Assembly: GCF_001687625.2 (NCBI RefSeq)
Contig: NZ_CP016538.2
Location: 2,572,501-2,636,500, forward strand
From: Planococcus maritimus
GTDB taxonomy: Bacteria; Bacillota; Bacilli; Bacillales_A; Planococcaceae
Direction of reading: 5' to 3'
DNA length: 64,000 nt
Made by a program: the position numbers and the translations under genes. A model generated the notes under the pieces. It was not told the DNA's origin. It ran no database searches and saw only the letters and a list, made by a program, of their open reading frames with translations. Shown here one piece after another: positions 52,947 to 64,000 of the stretch (positions are counted from its first letter, which is position 1; each line of letters begins with the position of its first letter).

Positions 52947-53597
52947 TTATTTCACAGAGCGTGTTTCCCAGTCGGCTAGGAATGCTTCGATGCCTTTATC
53001 CGTCAACGGATGTTTGAACATCATTTCAAGCACTTTCATCGGCATTGTGCCGATATGCGCGCCGTTAAGAGCGGCTTCTGTTACGTGTTGCGGGTGACGG
53101 ATTGAAGCGGCGATGATTTCTGAATCAATTTCGTGGATTGCAAAAATCTCAGCAATTTGTGCAATTAAATCCATGCCGTTATGTCCAATATCATCTAGGC
53201 GGCCAAGGAATGGAGAAACATAAGCTGCTCCAGCACGTGCTGCAAGAAGTGCTTGGTTGGCGCTAAAGATCAATGTAACGTTGACTTTTTTGCCTTCTCC
53301 AGCAAGAACTGCACATGCTTTCAAGCCTTCTGGAGTCATCGGCAATTTTACTGTGATATTTGGCGCAAGTTCAGCCAATTCGCGGCCTTCTTTGATCATG
53401 CCTTCTGAATCAAGGGCGATGACTTCGCCACTGATCGAACCATCGACAAGATCGGCGATTTCTTTCAGGCGGTCGTGAAATGAGACATCTTTTTCTTTTG
53501 CAACAAGCGATGGGTTAGTTGTGACACCAGAAAGAATCCCCCAAGCGTGCGCTTCTTTAATTTCGTCAAAATTTGCTGTATCAATAAAAAATTTCAT
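52947..53597 (-). CDS. tal: Transaldolase (small, TalC/fructose-6-phosphate aldolase type)
   Basis: 216-residue class I aldolase. [29 protein letters not shown] and the Schiff-base Lys region [25 protein letters not shown] (seen as [15 protein letters not shown]; Lys in [11 protein letters not shown]) are conserved. Probably transfers dihydroxyacetone units in the pentose phosphate pathway. Follows fbaA. Confidence 0.92.
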   Translation of the reverse strand: MKFFIDTANFDEIKEAHAWGILSGVTTNPSLVAKEKDVSFHDRLKEIADLVDGSISGEVIALDSEGMIKEGRELAELAPNITVKLPMTPEGLKACAVLAGEGKKVNVTLIFSANQALLAARAGAAYVSPFLGRLDDIGHNGMDLIAQIAEIFAIHEIDSEIIAASIRHPQHVTEAALNGAHIGTMPMKVLEMMFKHPLTDKGIEAFLADWETRSVK

Positions 53598-53620
53598 GAA
53601 TGATTTCCTCCTATATGTGG

Positions 53621-53645
53621 AAAAAGAGACGGATCCGCCTCTCTC
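53621..53645 (-). terminator. Hairpin between fbaA and tal
   Basis: GAGACGG/CCGCCTC short stem around the fully palindromic CGGATCCG, followed by TCTTTTTCC on the minus strand. Probably a partial terminator. Confidence 0.6.
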
Positions 53646-53654
53646 CCAAAGTTT

Positions 53655-54518
53655 TTATGAATTTGCTTGTTGTGAACTACCGAAATCGCGCATTTTGCCG
53701 ATGACAGTCGCTTTGATAGCATCACGTGCTGGCGTCAAGTACTTACGTGGGTCGTAGACGTCTGCATCAGATGCCAATTTTTCACGGATGGCTTTTGATG
53801 CCGCCAATTGGCTTTCCGTGTTGACGTTGATTTTTGATGTACCAAGGGATACTGCACGTTGAACATCTTTCAATGGGATGCCTGTTCCGCCGTGTAAGAC
53901 AAGCGGCACGTCACAAAGTTGTGAAATTTCTTCCATTTCAGCAAATCCAAGGTTTGGTTCGCCTTTATATGGCCCGTGGACCGATCCAAGCGCTGGCGCT
54001 AGGCAATCGATGCCTGTTTGTTCTACGAGTGTTTGGCATTCTTTCGGGTCAGCATAGATGACGCCTTCTGCGATAACATCGTCTTCTTGGCCGCCTACTA
54101 TGCCGAGTTCTGCTTCCACAGAAACGCCTTTAGCGTGTGCGTACTCAACCACCTTGCGTGTAATTTCAATGTTTTCTTCAAATGGATGATGCGATGCATC
54201 GATCATCACTGATGTGAAACCTGCATCGATCGCTTCTTTACATTTTTCGAAACTGGAACCGTGATCTAAATGGATAGCGACCGGAACGGTAATATTGTAA
54301 TCATGCATTAGGCCTTTCACCATATGTACGACAGTCGTGAATCCACCCATATAGCGTGCTGCACCTTCTGAGACGCCGCAGATGACTGGAGATTTTTCTT
54401 CCTCCGCCGCCTGCAGGATCGCTTGTGTAAATTCCAGGTTGTTCAGGTTAAATTGCCCGATGGCATAACCTTCCTGCTTACCTTTTATCATCATTTCTTT
54501 CATTGAAACTAATGGCAT
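53655..54518 (-). CDS. fbaA: Class II fructose-bisphosphate aldolase
   Basis: 287-residue zinc-dependent glycolytic aldolase. [12 protein letters not shown] (zinc His and catalytic Asp), [26 protein letters not shown] and [10 protein letters not shown] are the class II motifs. Confidence 0.96.
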   Translation of the reverse strand: MPLVSMKEMMIKGKQEGYAIGQFNLNNLEFTQAILQAAEEEKSPVICGVSEGAARYMGGFTTVVHMVKGLMHDYNITVPVAIHLDHGSSFEKCKEAIDAGFTSVMIDASHHPFEENIEITRKVVEYAHAKGVSVEAELGIVGGQEDDVIAEGVIYADPKECQTLVEQTGIDCLAPALGSVHGPYKGEPNLGFAEMEEISQLCDVPLVLHGGTGIPLKDVQRAVSLGTSKINVNTESQLAASKAIREKLASDADVYDPRKYLTPARDAIKATVIGKMRDFGSSQQANS

Positions 54519-54604
54519 TATTATTTTCCTCCTCAGGGTAGGCGCAAGCCCAATATCTTTTTCACTATATCAAAAATGGCGCCATTTCGCCACTCGCTGG
54601 CGAT

Positions 54605-54973
54605 TTAATCGCTAATCAGTTCACCAACAGCATCGCGCAGCTCGAAAACATCGAAAGGTTTGGTGAAATAACGCACCACTCCCCAATTCATCGACTCCTC
54701 AATCACGCCCATTTCACCGTAAGCCGTCATCATGATCACTTTGCAATCATGCTGCCTTTGCTTCAGTTGCTTAAGTAATTCGATGCCATCCATACCGGGC
54801 ATCTTCATATCCATCAGCACAATATCAGGGCACGCCTCTTCCGTCAGTTCCAACGCTTCTCTGCCACTGCCTGCAATCCACGTCTCGTATCCCTCACGTT
54901 CAAACACTTCTTTCAATAAAAGGCGGATGCCTTGTTGGTCATCTACTATCAGAATCCTTTTCACTTCAGCCAC
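54605..54973 (-). CDS. spo0F: Single-domain response regulator Spo0F
   Basis: 122-residue receiver domain with no output domain. Acidic pocket Asp11/Asp12 (ILIVDDQQGIRLLL), phosphoacceptor Asp55 (LMDMKMPGMDG), switch Thr83 (MMTAYGE) and Lys105 (FTKPFD). The DDQQGIRLLLKEVF helix closely resembles Spo0F of B. subtilis (DDQYGIRILLNEVF), and the gene sits between fbaA and pyrG as there. In sporulating relatives it passes phosphate from kinases to Spo0B and Spo0A. Confidence 0.88.
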   Translation of the reverse strand: MAEVKRILIVDDQQGIRLLLKEVFEREGYETWIAGSGREALELTEEACPDIVLMDMKMPGMDGIELLKQLKQRQHDCKVIMMTAYGEMGVIEESMNWGVVRYFTKPFDVFELRDAVGELISD

Positions 54974-55032
54974 TCCTTTTCCCCCTTTATGGTGAACCTA
55001 TTTGAAAATATTGATGACACCAGTGACGAGCC

Positions 55033-55069
55033 GCAAAAAGCCTTCCCTAAAAATAGGGAAGGCTTTTGC
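55033..55069 (-). terminator. Terminator of pyrG
   Basis: Perfect AAAGCCTTCCCTA/TAGGGAAGGCTTT stem with A and T runs on both sides. Confidence 0.9.
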
Positions 55070-55121
55070 CATCTGAACGATGTCGGCCTTCCAGGAAATG
55101 AAGAGGCTTTTCACATGCTAA

Positions 55122-56804
<1,683 letters not shown>

Positions 56805-56858
56805 TCAGCCATCCAAAAAGGCGGATGGCACGTTGATTTGCCGCCAGATAGCGGCATT

Positions 56859-56904
56859 AAAAAATAAAAAGCGCCCCTCCTGCAAAGCGTGCAGGGGGAG
56901 CGCG
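56859..56904 (-). terminator. pyrG leader attenuator (intrinsic terminator)
   Basis: GCGCTCCCCCTGCA/TGCAGGAGGGGCGC stem (56871-56903) followed by TTTTTATTTTTT on the minus strand, 140 bp before pyrG. Its 5' arm contains CTCCCCC, able to pair with a G-run at the transcript 5' end, the arrangement of CTP-sensitive pyrG attenuation known from B. subtilis. Confidence 0.85.
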
Positions 56905-56935
56905 TTAGCTATACGAATCATCTCTCCTATTTTAA

Positions 56936-56977
56936 GGAGCCCAATAAAATCTTATCCTGTACAGCCGTTTCCGTCAA
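56936..56977 (-). promoter_or_regulatory. pyrG promoter with GGGC start
   Basis: Minus strand TTGACG (56972-56977), 17-bp spacer, TAAGAT (56949-56954), six bases, then GGGCTCC beginning at 56942. A GGGC start is required for reiterative G addition when CTP is scarce. Confidence 0.85.
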
Positions 56978-56995
56978 GGTGAAAAAAAGTTCAGA

Positions 56996-57598
56996 CTACT
57001 TGAGTCCATCCTCTTCTTCTTCTTCGTCGTCGTCATCGTCATCTTCTTCGTCGATGATGTTGCCATCAAGGTCTTCTACAAGGACGCCGACATCTTCCAC
57101 TTCGTCGTCGTCATCATTGGTTGAATCAAAATCAAGATCAGCGACCGGTGCTTTGACCGCCACTTCATCGTCATCGTCATCATCGTCGTCATCAGAAGAA
57201 ACCTCGCCATCATCTTCACCGAAGTCTTCAAAGTCAAGTTCATCTTCCAATTCAAGATCCATATCGTCGAAGTCATCATCTGTCGATTTCGATTTCTTTT
57301 TCTTGCGGGCTTTAACCGTCGGTGCAGATTCTTCTTCGATCTGCTCAACCGGGTACCACTCGCGAAGGCCCCAGCGGTTTTCGCCTAGGATTAGAAAACG
57401 GCCATCGATGTTCATGTCAGTGTAATACTGTGCAAGATGCGCCTTCATTTCTTCTTCAGAAAGTCCGATTAACTGTTGCAATTCAGCAACCAGCTCAGAA
57501 AAAGTCTTCGTTTCTTTTGTTTCTTCCAAAATGGCATATGTTAAGTCGACGAACGACTCTTCTAGCAATTCTTCTTTCGTTAATTCACGGATGTTCAT
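56996..57598 (-). CDS. rpoE: RNA polymerase delta subunit
   Basis: 200-residue Gram-positive polymerase subunit. N-terminal HARE-HTH domain (about 1-90, ending WGLREWYPVEQI), a basic KARKKKK patch, then about 100 residues almost entirely Asp and Glu that are disordered and displace nucleic acids. Longer acidic tail than B. subtilis delta (173 aa). Upstream of pyrG as usual. Confidence 0.95.
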   Translation of the reverse strand: MNIRELTKEELLEESFVDLTYAILEETKETKTFSELVAELQQLIGLSEEEMKAHLAQYYTDMNIDGRFLILGENRWGLREWYPVEQIEEESAPTVKARKKKKSKSTDDDFDDMDLELEDELDFEDFGEDDGEVSSDDDDDDDDDEVAVKAPVADLDFDSTNDDDDEVEDVGVLVEDLDGNIIDEEDDDDDDEEEEEDGLK

Positions 57599-57659
57599 TC
57601 GTGCACGTCCCTTCTTGTATCGTAACTCTATCCATTATATACAAAGTCTTTGCTGTCCG

Positions 57660-57821
57660 CTACCGAGATTTCTTTTTTCTGCGCGCAAGCTGAACCCAGC
57701 CAAAATAAAAAAAGTAGGCAGACAGGATTAAAAATGGGATCGAACCGAGCGCTTTATTGTATAAAACAATCAGCAACACGACCGCGACCATAATGATGGC
57801 GTAATGGGCAGCTTTGGGCAT
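57660..57821 (-). CDS. Small two-helix membrane protein upstream of rpoE
   Basis: 53 residues starting MPKAAHYAIIMVAVVLLIVLY, a second helix LGSIPFLILSAYFFYFGW and a basic tail QLARRKKKSR. Amino acid composition strongly suggests a real membrane protein with positive-inside topology. The ribosome site (GAAAAGAG) is rather far from the ATG. No family recognised. Confidence 0.55.
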   Translation of the reverse strand: MPKAAHYAIIMVAVVLLIVLYNKALGSIPFLILSAYFFYFGWVQLARRKKKSR

Positions 57822-57971
57822 GGCGTCATCCAGCTCTTTTCTTTAGAGTTTCAACTTCTCCTATTATAACGGACTTGTCCCATCAAATCGACCGAAGTGC
57901 TGGATGAGGTTTGAGTTGTCAATACAACTAAGTTTGTAGAGTAAATGTATGTGGGGAGGTTTCGCTCCAAT

Positions 57972-58063
57972 GGCTGCTTTCCGGTGGGCGGGTGTTGAGC
58001 CAATGTGCCAAAATGCGCGGCACATTTGTCTCGCCAGCCCGCTCGGTCCCCCAGGAGTCAGCC
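57972..58063 (+). repeat. 92-bp nested-hairpin intergenic repeat, copy 2
   Basis: Same length and fold as 7444-7535. The innermost stem is TGTGCC (58004-58009) with GGCACA (58019-58024), a T-A pair where the other copy has C-G. It is followed by a CCACCTCTA..TAGAGTGG hairpin like the CCACTC..GAGTGG one at copy 1. Confidence 0.86.
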
Positions 58064-58182
58064 ATTTACGCTCCACCTCTAAGTATAGAGTGGAAATGAA
58101 ATTCATCTGTCATTGAAATTAGCATGAACAGTTTTGGACAGCTTTGAATATACAAATTGAATAGACACTAAGCATCTTCGTA

Positions 58183-59085
58183 TCTATCAAGTCCAACTAA
58201 GCGTCACCCACCAGTGGATGAGACGATAAACAGAAATACTGCGTCACGTAAAAACTTCAACGAAATCTATCAGCCAAACCGCGCACAAGGGCGAGCCGAA
58301 GCCATAAGACAAGCGTTCTTCTTGGCTTATGGCGGGAGGCAAGCCCCAAGCGGGAGGCGACGACTTACAGATGAAATAAACAACGATCAACACATCTCGC
58401 TATCCAGTTCAATTAAGCGTCACCACCAGCGGATAAAAACAATTAACAGCGACACTTCCCCGCATGCAACATCCAATGGAATCTAAAAGCCGAACCGCGC
58501 ACAAGGGCGTGCCGAAGCCATAAGACAAGTGTTCTTCTTGGCTTATGGCGGGAGGCCAGCCCCAAGCGGAAGGCGACGACTTACAGATGAAATAAACAAC
58601 GATCAACACATCTCGCTATCAAGTCCAATTAAGCGTCGCCCCCCCAGTGGATGAAAACGACAAACAGAAATACTGCGTCACGTAAAAACTTCAACGAAAT
58701 CTATAAGCCGAACCGCGCACAAGGGCGTGCCGAAGCCATAAGACAAGCGCTCTTCTTGGCTTATGGCAAGAGGCCAGCCCCAAGCGGGAGGCGACGACTT
58801 ACAGATGAAAGAAACAACGATCGACACATCTCGCTATCAAGTCCAACTAAGCGTCACCACCAGCGGATGAAGTTAACTAACAGTGACACTTCCTCGCATG
58901 CAGTATCCAATGAAATCTAAAAGCCAAACCGCGCACAAGGGCGTGCCGAAGCCATAAGACAAGCGCTCTTCTTGGCTTATGGCGGGAGGCCAGCCCCAAG
59001 CGGGAGGCGGCTCATTCGTGATGAAAGGATCAACGAACCGCCCATCTCGATCACTTCTTTACACTCCAGTCTAGCTAAGCACAAA
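58183..59085 (+). repeat. Array of four ~217-bp structured repeat units in A-B-A-B order
   Basis: Each unit has TATC(A/C)AGT(C/T)CAA(C/T)TAAGCGTC, a variable part and a 33-nt hairpin GCCATAAG..CTTATGGC at 58301-58333, 58517-58549, 58735-58767 and 58951-58983 (spacing 216, 218, 216). Units 1 and 3 share CAGAAATACTGCGTCACG; units 2 and 4 share ACTTCC(C/T)CGCATGCA. The array therefore looks like a duplicated ~434-bp dimer. Confidence 0.9.
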
Positions 59086-59108
59086 TGAAAGCTCATGCTG
59101 AAACATTA

Positions 59109-59144
59109 CAAAAAATCCCCTCGCCCGTTTCCAGGCAAGGGGAT
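59109..59144 (-). terminator. Terminator of icmF
   Basis: ATCCCCTCGCC/GGCAAGGGGAT stem with one mismatch, followed by TTTTTTG on the minus strand. Confidence 0.87.
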
Positions 59145-59150
59145 GAAAGC

Positions 59151-62100
59151 TTACATATTTCTGCGGTACTGGCCGCCTACTTCGTAGAGCGCTGACGTGA
59201 TCTGGCCAAGACTTGCGACTTTGACCGTCTCCATCAGTTCTTCGAAGATATTGCCGCCTTCTTTCGCCACTTGTTTCAAACGCTGCAACGCTTCATCTGA
59301 AGGATTGCGCTCCTGGAACGCACGCAAATTGTTAATTTGCGTCTCTTTTTCTTCTTTCGTTGCACGGGCGATTTCCATCGCGTTGATGTCATCGTCCGAT
59401 TGCGGATTCGGATTCAAATACGTATTGACTCCAATAATCGGCAATTCGCCGGTATGCTTCTTCATTTCGTAATGCATGGATTCTTCTTGGATCTTGCCGC
59501 GCTGGTACTGCGTCTCCATCGCGCCAAGAACGCCGCCGCGGTCGTTGATGCGGTCGAATTCGGTCATGACGGCCTCTTCAACCAATTGCGTCAACTCTTC
59601 CACGACGAATGCGCCTTGTAATGGGTTTTCGTTTTTCGACAAGCCATGCTCTTTCGTGATGATCATCTGGATGGCCATCGCGCGGCGCACAGATTCTTCC
59701 GTCGGCGTTGTAATCGCTTCGTCATAAGCATTGGTGTGAAGCGAGTTGCAGTTGTCCTGAAGCGCCATCAATGCTTGCAGCGTCGTGCGGATATCGTTAA
59801 AGTCAATTTCCTGCGCATGCAAGCTGCGGCCAGACGTCTGGACGTGGTATTTCAGTTTTTGGCTGCGTTCGTTTGCGCCATATTTATCACGCATAACGAT
59901 TGCCCAAATGCGGCGAGCAACGCGCCCGATGACCGTGTATTCCGGATCCAAACCGTTCGAGAAAAAGAACGATAAGTTCGGTGCGAAATCATCGATGTTC
60001 ATGCCGCGGCTCAAATAATACTCCACGTAGGTGAAGCCATTCGACAAGGTAAACGCCAATTGTGAAATCGGGTTCGCGCCCGCTTCCGCAATATGGTAGC
60101 CCGAGATTGACACTGAATAGTAATTGCGCACTTTATGGTCGATAAAGTATTGCTGGATATCACCCATCATGCGCAGCGCAAATTCTGTCGAGAAGATGCA
60201 CGTGTTCTGTCCTTGGTCTTCTTTCAGAATATCTGCTTGAACCGTTCCACGCACGACCTGCAAAGTACCTTCACGCACTTCGGTGAATTCTTCGACCGTT
60301 AATGTGCGGCCGAGCTCTTCTTCTTGTTTTTTCACTTGTTGGTCGATAGCCGTGTTCATGAACATTGCCAGGATAATCGGCGCTGGCCCGTTAATGGTCA
60401 TCGACACGGAAGTAGAAGGTGCACAAAGATCGAAACCGTCATATAGTTTCTTCATGTCTTCTAATGTACAGATGGAAACGCCAGACTCGCCGACTTTCCC
60501 GTAAATATCCGGGCGGTGATCCGGATCTTCGCCATAAAGTGTCACGGAATCAAATGCTGTGGACAAGCGTTTCGCATCGTCACCTTTTGACAAATAATGG
60601 AATCTTCTATTCGTTCGTTCCGGTGTTCCTTCTCCGGCAAACTGGCGTTTTGGATCTTCTCCCGCACGTTTGAACGGGAACACGCCTGCTGTATAAGGGA
60701 ACGCCCCCGGTACGTTTTCTGCATAGACCCAGCGCAAAATTTCGCCGTAGTCCTTGAATTTCGGCAATGCGACTCTTGGCACTTTGATGCCGGACAAACT
60801 TTCTGTCCGCAGCAATGTCCGCAGTTCTTTATCACGGACTTTTGTGACCAATTCATCGCCTGCGTAATCTTCTTGAAGCGAATTCCAGTTATCAAGGATG
60901 CGCTTCGATTCAGCCGTCAATTCATCACGAACGCCTGTGGCGAGAGATTCTAACGACTGGACAAGTGCGTCATCCGGCGCGTTTTTCTGAACTTCTTCAA
61001 TCGCGCCTTCTAGCTGGAACAAACGGCGTGCGAAACCAGCTTGTTCTGCACTCTTCGCATGATAACCGCGAACCGAATCCGTAATTTCCCGCAAATAATA
61101 GCGGCGGTCGTTCGGGATGATGAGGTTTTCTTTTTGTGTTTTAGCAAAAGCTTCGTAGCTTGTTTCCCAGTCCATGTCGCATTTTTCATTGACAGTTGCC
61201 ACGAGTGCTGCAAACAAGGCATTGGTGCCTTTATCGTTAAACTGGCTAGCGATCGTGCCGTAGACCGGCATATCATCCAGCTCGTTTTCCCATAGCAAGT
61301 GGCTGCGCTGATATTGTTTTTGGACTTGGCGCAGTGCATCTTCAGAGCCTTTGCGTTCGAATTTATTGATAACAATTAAATCGGCGTAATCGATCATGTC
61401 GATTTTTTCGAGCTGTGTCGGCGCACCGAACTCACTCGTCATGACATACATCGAGACATCGGAAATGCCGGCGATTTCAGCATCGCCTTGCCCAATGCCG
61501 CTCGTTTCCACGACGATCAAATCAAATCCTGCCGCTTTCACGACATCGAGCACATCGCCGATTGCTGCGGACAGTTCCGTTCTAGAGCCGCGTGTTGCGA
61601 GGCTTCTCATGAAGACGCGCTTATTGAAGATGGCGTTCATCCGGATGCGGTCGCCAAGAAGCGCCCCGCCTGTCTTTTGTTTCGTCGGGTCAATCGACAA
61701 GATGGCTATTTTTTTGTCCGGAAGTTCAGTGAGGAAACGGCGGATCAACTCGTCTGTCAATGAGCTTTTCCCTGCCCCGCCCGTTCCGGTAATCCCAAGA
61801 ACCGGCGTGTTTTTCGATTTATCGCGAACCGCTTTCATCAAATCGCCTGTATCGAGGTTTCGCGTATGCGCTTCTTCTGCAGTCGTGATGACATTGGCAA
61901 GCGCTACCGGGTTTTCAGCCGTTAACCCGTCTAGCGAAACGTCTTCTTTTGCGGTCGAGAAATCGCATTCTTCAACGATTTCTGCAATCATGCCTTGCAA
62001 GCCTTTTTTGCGCCCGTCTTCAGGCGAAAAAATGCCGGCGATCCCGTAGTCTTCCAGTTCACGGATTTCACGCGGCAAGATGACCCCGCCGCCGCCTCCG

Positions 62101-62402
62101 TAGATGTGGATATGCCCCGCTCCGCGTTCTTGAAGCAAATCATGCATGTATTTGAAATATTCCACGTGGCCGCCCTGGTAAGAAGAAATGGCGATTCCCT
62201 GGACATCTTCCTGGATTGCCGCATTGACGACTTCTTCAACTGAACGGTTATGCCCCAAATGGATAACCTCGACGCCGTTTGCCTGTAAAATCCGGCGCAT
62301 GATATTGATCGATGCATCGTGCCCATCGAAAAGACTCGATGCCGTCACGAACCGGATGTGGTGCTTCGGCTGATAAGTCGTGTTTTCTTGTATAGTAGCC
62401 AA
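59151..62402 (-). CDS. icmF: Fused isobutyryl-CoA mutase IcmF
   Basis: About 1083-residue adenosylcobalamin enzyme interconverting isobutyryl-CoA and butyryl-CoA, with a built-in G-protein chaperone. Domains in order: B12-binding (about 15-150) with the cobalt-ligating His in [10 protein letters not shown]; MeaB-like GTPase (about 180-420) with Walker [25 protein letters not shown] and NKFERKGS; and the (beta/alpha)8 mutase domain (about 560-1080). The start is uncertain: TTG at 62402 has AGGGGG ten bases upstream, while TTG 62411 overlaps the tetR stop. Grouped with a TetR regulator and an acyl-CoA dehydrogenase, suggesting branched-chain acyl-CoA or fatty acid breakdown. Confidence 0.93.
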   Translation of the reverse strand: MATIQENTTYQPKHHIRFVTASSLFDGHDASINIMRRILQANGVEVIHLGHNRSVEEVVNAAIQEDVQGIAISSYQGGHVEYFKYMHDLLQERGAGHIHIYGGGGGVILPREIRELEDYGIAGIFSPEDGRKKGLQGMIAEIVEECDFSTAKEDVSLDGLTAENPVALANVITTAEEAHTRNLDTGDLMKAVRDKSKNTPVLGITGTGGAGKSSLTDELIRRFLTELPDKKIAILSIDPTKQKTGGALLGDRIRMNAIFNKRVFMRSLATRGSRTELSAAIGDVLDVVKAAGFDLIVVETSGIGQGDAEIAGISDVSMYVMTSEFGAPTQLEKIDMIDYADLIVINKFERKGSEDALRQVQKQYQRSHLLWENELDDMPVYGTIASQFNDKGTNALFAALVATVNEKCDMDWETSYEAFAKTQKENLIIPNDRRYYLREITDSVRGYHAKSAEQAGFARRLFQLEGAIEEVQKNAPDDALVQSLESLATGVRDELTAESKRILDNWNSLQEDYAGDELVTKVRDKELRTLLRTESLSGIKVPRVALPKFKDYGEILRWVYAENVPGAFPYTAGVFPFKRAGEDPKRQFAGEGTPERTNRRFHYLSKGDDAKRLSTAFDSVTLYGEDPDHRPDIYGKVGESGVSICTLEDMKKLYDGFDLCAPSTSVSMTINGPAPIILAMFMNTAIDQQVKKQEEELGRTLTVEEFTEVREGTLQVVRGTVQADILKEDQGQNTCIFSTEFALRMMGDIQQYFIDHKVRNYYSVSISGYHIAEAGANPISQLAFTLSNGFTYVEYYLSRGMNIDDFAPNLSFFFSNGLDPEYTVIGRVARRIWAIVMRDKYGANERSQKLKYHVQTSGRSLHAQEIDFNDIRTTLQALMALQDNCNSLHTNAYDEAITTPTEESVRRAMAIQMIITKEHGLSKNENPLQGAFVVEELTQLVEEAVMTEFDRINDRGGVLGAMETQYQRGKIQEESMHYEMKKHTGELPIIGVNTYLNPNPQSDDDINAMEIARATKEEKETQINNLRAFQERNPSDEALQRLKQVAKEGGNIFEELMETVKVASLGQITSALYEVGGQYRRNM

Positions 62403-62407
62403 TATGG

Positions 62408-63049
62408 TCAAGCCCCCTGTATGGTGATTTTTTCCCCTGCCATCCCCTGCAGCAGAAACTTCGTTTGCATATCGATAAATTCCCCAACGGTATAATCATC
62501 CAGCGCCCAGCGCCTGAACGCCCACATTTGCCCTTGTACGAACAAATGATGGGAAGCCAGGACGATTTCTTTCGGCGTCAAGGACAATTCCCCTGTGGCC
62601 GTACATTTTTCCAGCAGCCGTTCGAACAAAGCCGTCATTTCGAGCTCCTTGTTCAATACATAGCCCAGCGCGTCTTTTGGCAAGGATTTGGATTCCTGGT
62701 ACATGACGACAAATTCATCCTGCATGTCATCGATCAATGTATAGTATTGCTCGAGCGCTTTCACCAGCGTCTCAAGCGAGCCTTCCTCCAAATCGAGCCG
62801 GTCCAGCCGGGCGTTGACCTCATCGTAAATCGAGTCGCACACGAGATAGAGCACATCTTCTTTTGTGCGGATGTATTCGTACAATGTGCCGATGCTGAAA
62901 CCAGCCGCTTTAGCAATTTCTCTTGTCGTCGTCCGGTGAAAGCCCTTTTCTTTAAAAAGCGTGACAGCACCGTGAATCATTTGTTCACGGCGCTTTACAA
63001 TCAGGCTTTCGTCTTTCACGGAGGACTGAATTTCACGCTTTTTCGTCAT
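62408..63049 (-). CDS. TetR/AcrR family regulator, FadR-like
   Basis: 213 residues. N-terminal helix-turn-helix: [20 protein letters not shown], then [20 protein letters not shown]. The ligand-binding half is helical. Its stop lies next to the icmF start and it is preceded at 15 bp by an acyl-CoA dehydrogenase gene, so it probably controls this acyl-CoA operon in response to a CoA thioester; the ligand is inferred from context only. Confidence 0.88.
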   Translation of the reverse strand: MTKKREIQSSVKDESLIVKRREQMIHGAVTLFKEKGFHRTTTREIAKAAGFSIGTLYEYIRTKEDVLYLVCDSIYDEVNARLDRLDLEEGSLETLVKALEQYYTLIDDMQDEFVVMYQESKSLPKDALGYVLNKELEMTALFERLLEKCTATGELSLTPKEIVLASHHLFVQGQMWAFRRWALDDYTVGEFIDMQTKFLLQGMAGEKITIQGA

Positions 63050-63064
63050 GGGCCGACCCTCCGT

Positions 63065-64000
63065 TTATTTAGTGACCATACGGGAAATGACCAAACGCTG
63101 GACTTCCTGTGTGCCTTCGTAAATTTGCGTAATTTTCGCATCGCGCATGAAACGCTCAACCGGATAATCTTTCGTGTAGCCATAGCCACCGAACACTTGA
63201 ACCGCTTCTGTCGTCACTTTCATCGCTGTGTCGCCAGCCATCAATTTCGCCATCGCCGATTCTTTACTATAAGACAATTTGTTCGACTCGAGCCAAGCCG
63301 CCTGGTACGTCAATAGGCGAGATGCTTCGATGCCTGTCGCCATATCCGCAAGCTTGAACGAGATGCCTTGGTTCGCTGCGATCGGTTTGCCGAACTGCTC
63401 GCGCTCTTTTGCGTAATCGACTGCTGCGTCCATTGCGCCTTGCGCGATTCCGACAGCTTGTGCTGCGATGCCGTTACGCCCGCCATCAAGTGTCTGCATG
63501 GCGATTTTAAAGCCTTGTCCCAGTTCGCCGAGAACGTTTTCTTTTGGTACACGACAATTGTCGAAGATGATTTCTGTCGTCGGGCTTGAGCGGATGCCGA
63601 GTTTCTTCTCTTTTTTACCTACCGAGAAGCCTTCGAAATCTTTTTCGACGATGAATGCTGTCGTGCCTTTATGTTTCGAATCTGGGTCTGTCACGGCGAA
63701 AACGACATAAATGTCAGCGATGCCGCCGTTCGTGATGAAGATTTTCGATCCGTTTAGGATGTAATGGTCGCCGTCTTCTTTCGCGCTCGTTTTCATGCTT
63801 CCTGCATCCGATCCTGCAGATGGTTCAGTAAGGCCGTAAGCACCGACTTTTGTGCCTTCAGCCATCGGGCGCAAATATTTCTGCTTTTGCTCTTCTGTGC
63901 CGAATGTGTAGACCGGCCATCCAGCAAGCGAGGTGTGGGCAGACAAGATAACACCGACCGAGCCATCGACGCGTGACAATTCTTCCACCGCGATGCAATA
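63065..64000 (-). CDS. Short/medium-chain acyl-CoA dehydrogenase, 5' end beyond window
   Basis: C-terminal 311 residues of an FAD enzyme that oxidises acyl-CoA to enoyl-CoA; about 65-70 N-terminal residues lie past base 64000. [13 protein letters not shown] (FAD/substrate signature 1), [31 protein letters not shown] (signature 2, split) and the catalytic Glu in [10 protein letters not shown] show a butyryl-CoA dehydrogenase-like protein. Operon with tetR and icmF. Confidence 0.92.
   Translation of the reverse strand, partial: YCIAVEELSRVDGSVGVILSAHTSLAGWPVYTFGTEEQKQKYLRPMAEGTKVGAYGLTEPSAGSDAGSMKTSAKEDGDHYILNGSKIFITNGGIADIYVVFAVTDPDSKHKGTTAFIVEKDFEGFSVGKKEKKLGIRSSPTTEIIFDNCRVPKENVLGELGQGFKIAMQTLDGGRNGIAAQAVGIAQGAMDAAVDYAKEREQFGKPIAANQGISFKLADMATGIEASRLLTYQAAWLESNKLSYSKESAMAKLMAGDTAMKVTTEAVQVFGGYGYTKDYPVERFMRDAKITQIYEGTQEVQRLVISRMVTK

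Larger units (their letters stand above)
57822..59108. other. 1.3-kb non-coding region with a 92-bp repeat and a repeat array
   Basis: Holds the second 92-bp hairpin (57972-58063), a boundary sequence (58110-58182) and a four-unit array (58183-59085). Open frames here repeat with the units and are not called. Confidence 0.75.

Noticed and set aside
56889..57425. Serine-rich 178-residue frame on the plus strand
   Set aside because: Complement of the Asp/Glu codon run in rpoE (GAT/GAC/GAA read as TCA/TCG/TTC).
58183..59085. Several 60-90-residue basic frames that resemble each other
   Set aside because: They arise from the repeat units, have no ribosome sites, appear on both strands and change with unit type; repeat DNA, not a gene family.
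58183..59085. CRISPR array
   Set aside because: Units are ~217 bp with no short repeat/spacer alternation and no cas genes nearby.
62465..63316. 283-residue open frame on the plus strand
   Set aside because: Antisense across tetR and the acyl-CoA dehydrogenase; crosses a gene boundary and lacks a ribosome site.

Overview
The window looks like chromosomal DNA from a Gram-positive bacterium of the Planococcaceae type (Planococcus/Planomicrobium-like). I infer this from the Bacillus-like gene order and protein families, strong AGGAGG-type ribosome binding sites, moderate GC and unusually many structured intergenic repeats. Almost all genes are on the minus strand; only ywqB-ywqA, ywpF and a tiny membrane-protein gene at 17.9 kb are clearly on the plus strand.

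Layout. 1-8 kb: peptidase and transport genes. These are a frameshifted M20 amidohydrolase, a RocB-like M20 enzyme, a frameshifted EamA transporter, the yhdT-panF pantothenate symporter pair, and a membrane-fusion protein with a polytopic partner. 8.3-17.4 kb: an eight-gene operon dppBCDE-ykfABCD for uptake and recycling of cell-wall dipeptides, in the same order as B. subtilis but without dppA. 17.9-24.4 kb: a 35-residue membrane peptide, an IDEAL-domain protein, ywqB-ywqA (SWIM protein and SNF2 helicase), a short coiled-coil gene, ssbB and ywpF. 24.5-28.5 kb: fabZ, epuA, mbl, murAA and ywzB. 28.6-36.2 kb: the complete F1Fo ATP synthase operon atpZ-I-B-E-F-H-A-G-D-C. 36.7-49.0 kb: mnaA, upp, a LOV-like/GAF/GGDEF/EAL protein, glyA, ywlG, rpiB, ywlE, then ywlC (Sua5), prmC, prfA, tdk and rpmE. 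49.2-57.8 kb: rho, glpX, a second murA, tal, fbaA, spo0F, pyrG and rpoE. 59.1-64 kb: icmF (fused isobutyryl-CoA mutase), a TetR regulator and an acyl-CoA dehydrogenase cut by the window edge.

Most of the window is a conserved core also found near the B. subtilis atp/murAA/rho/pyrG region. The most distinctive content is non-coding: several families of intergenic inverted repeats. A 55-nt hairpin occurs six times, twice inside the ATP synthase operon. A related 33-nt hairpin lies in ~217-bp units, arranged as arrays at 43.9-44.5 kb and 58.2-59.1 kb in opposite orientation. A 92-bp nested hairpin occurs twice. A GCGACGTCCTGTCGC-core element occurs four times. Copies differ by paired, structure-preserving substitutions, which points to selected or replicated secondary structure rather than chance palindromes.

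Regulation readable from sequence includes a pyrG leader with a GGGC start and a C-rich terminator stem (CTP-sensing attenuation), a CodY-like site just downstream of the dpp promoter, and a large inverted repeat over the murAA promoter. No tRNA, rRNA, CRISPR array, transposase or prophage gene was seen.
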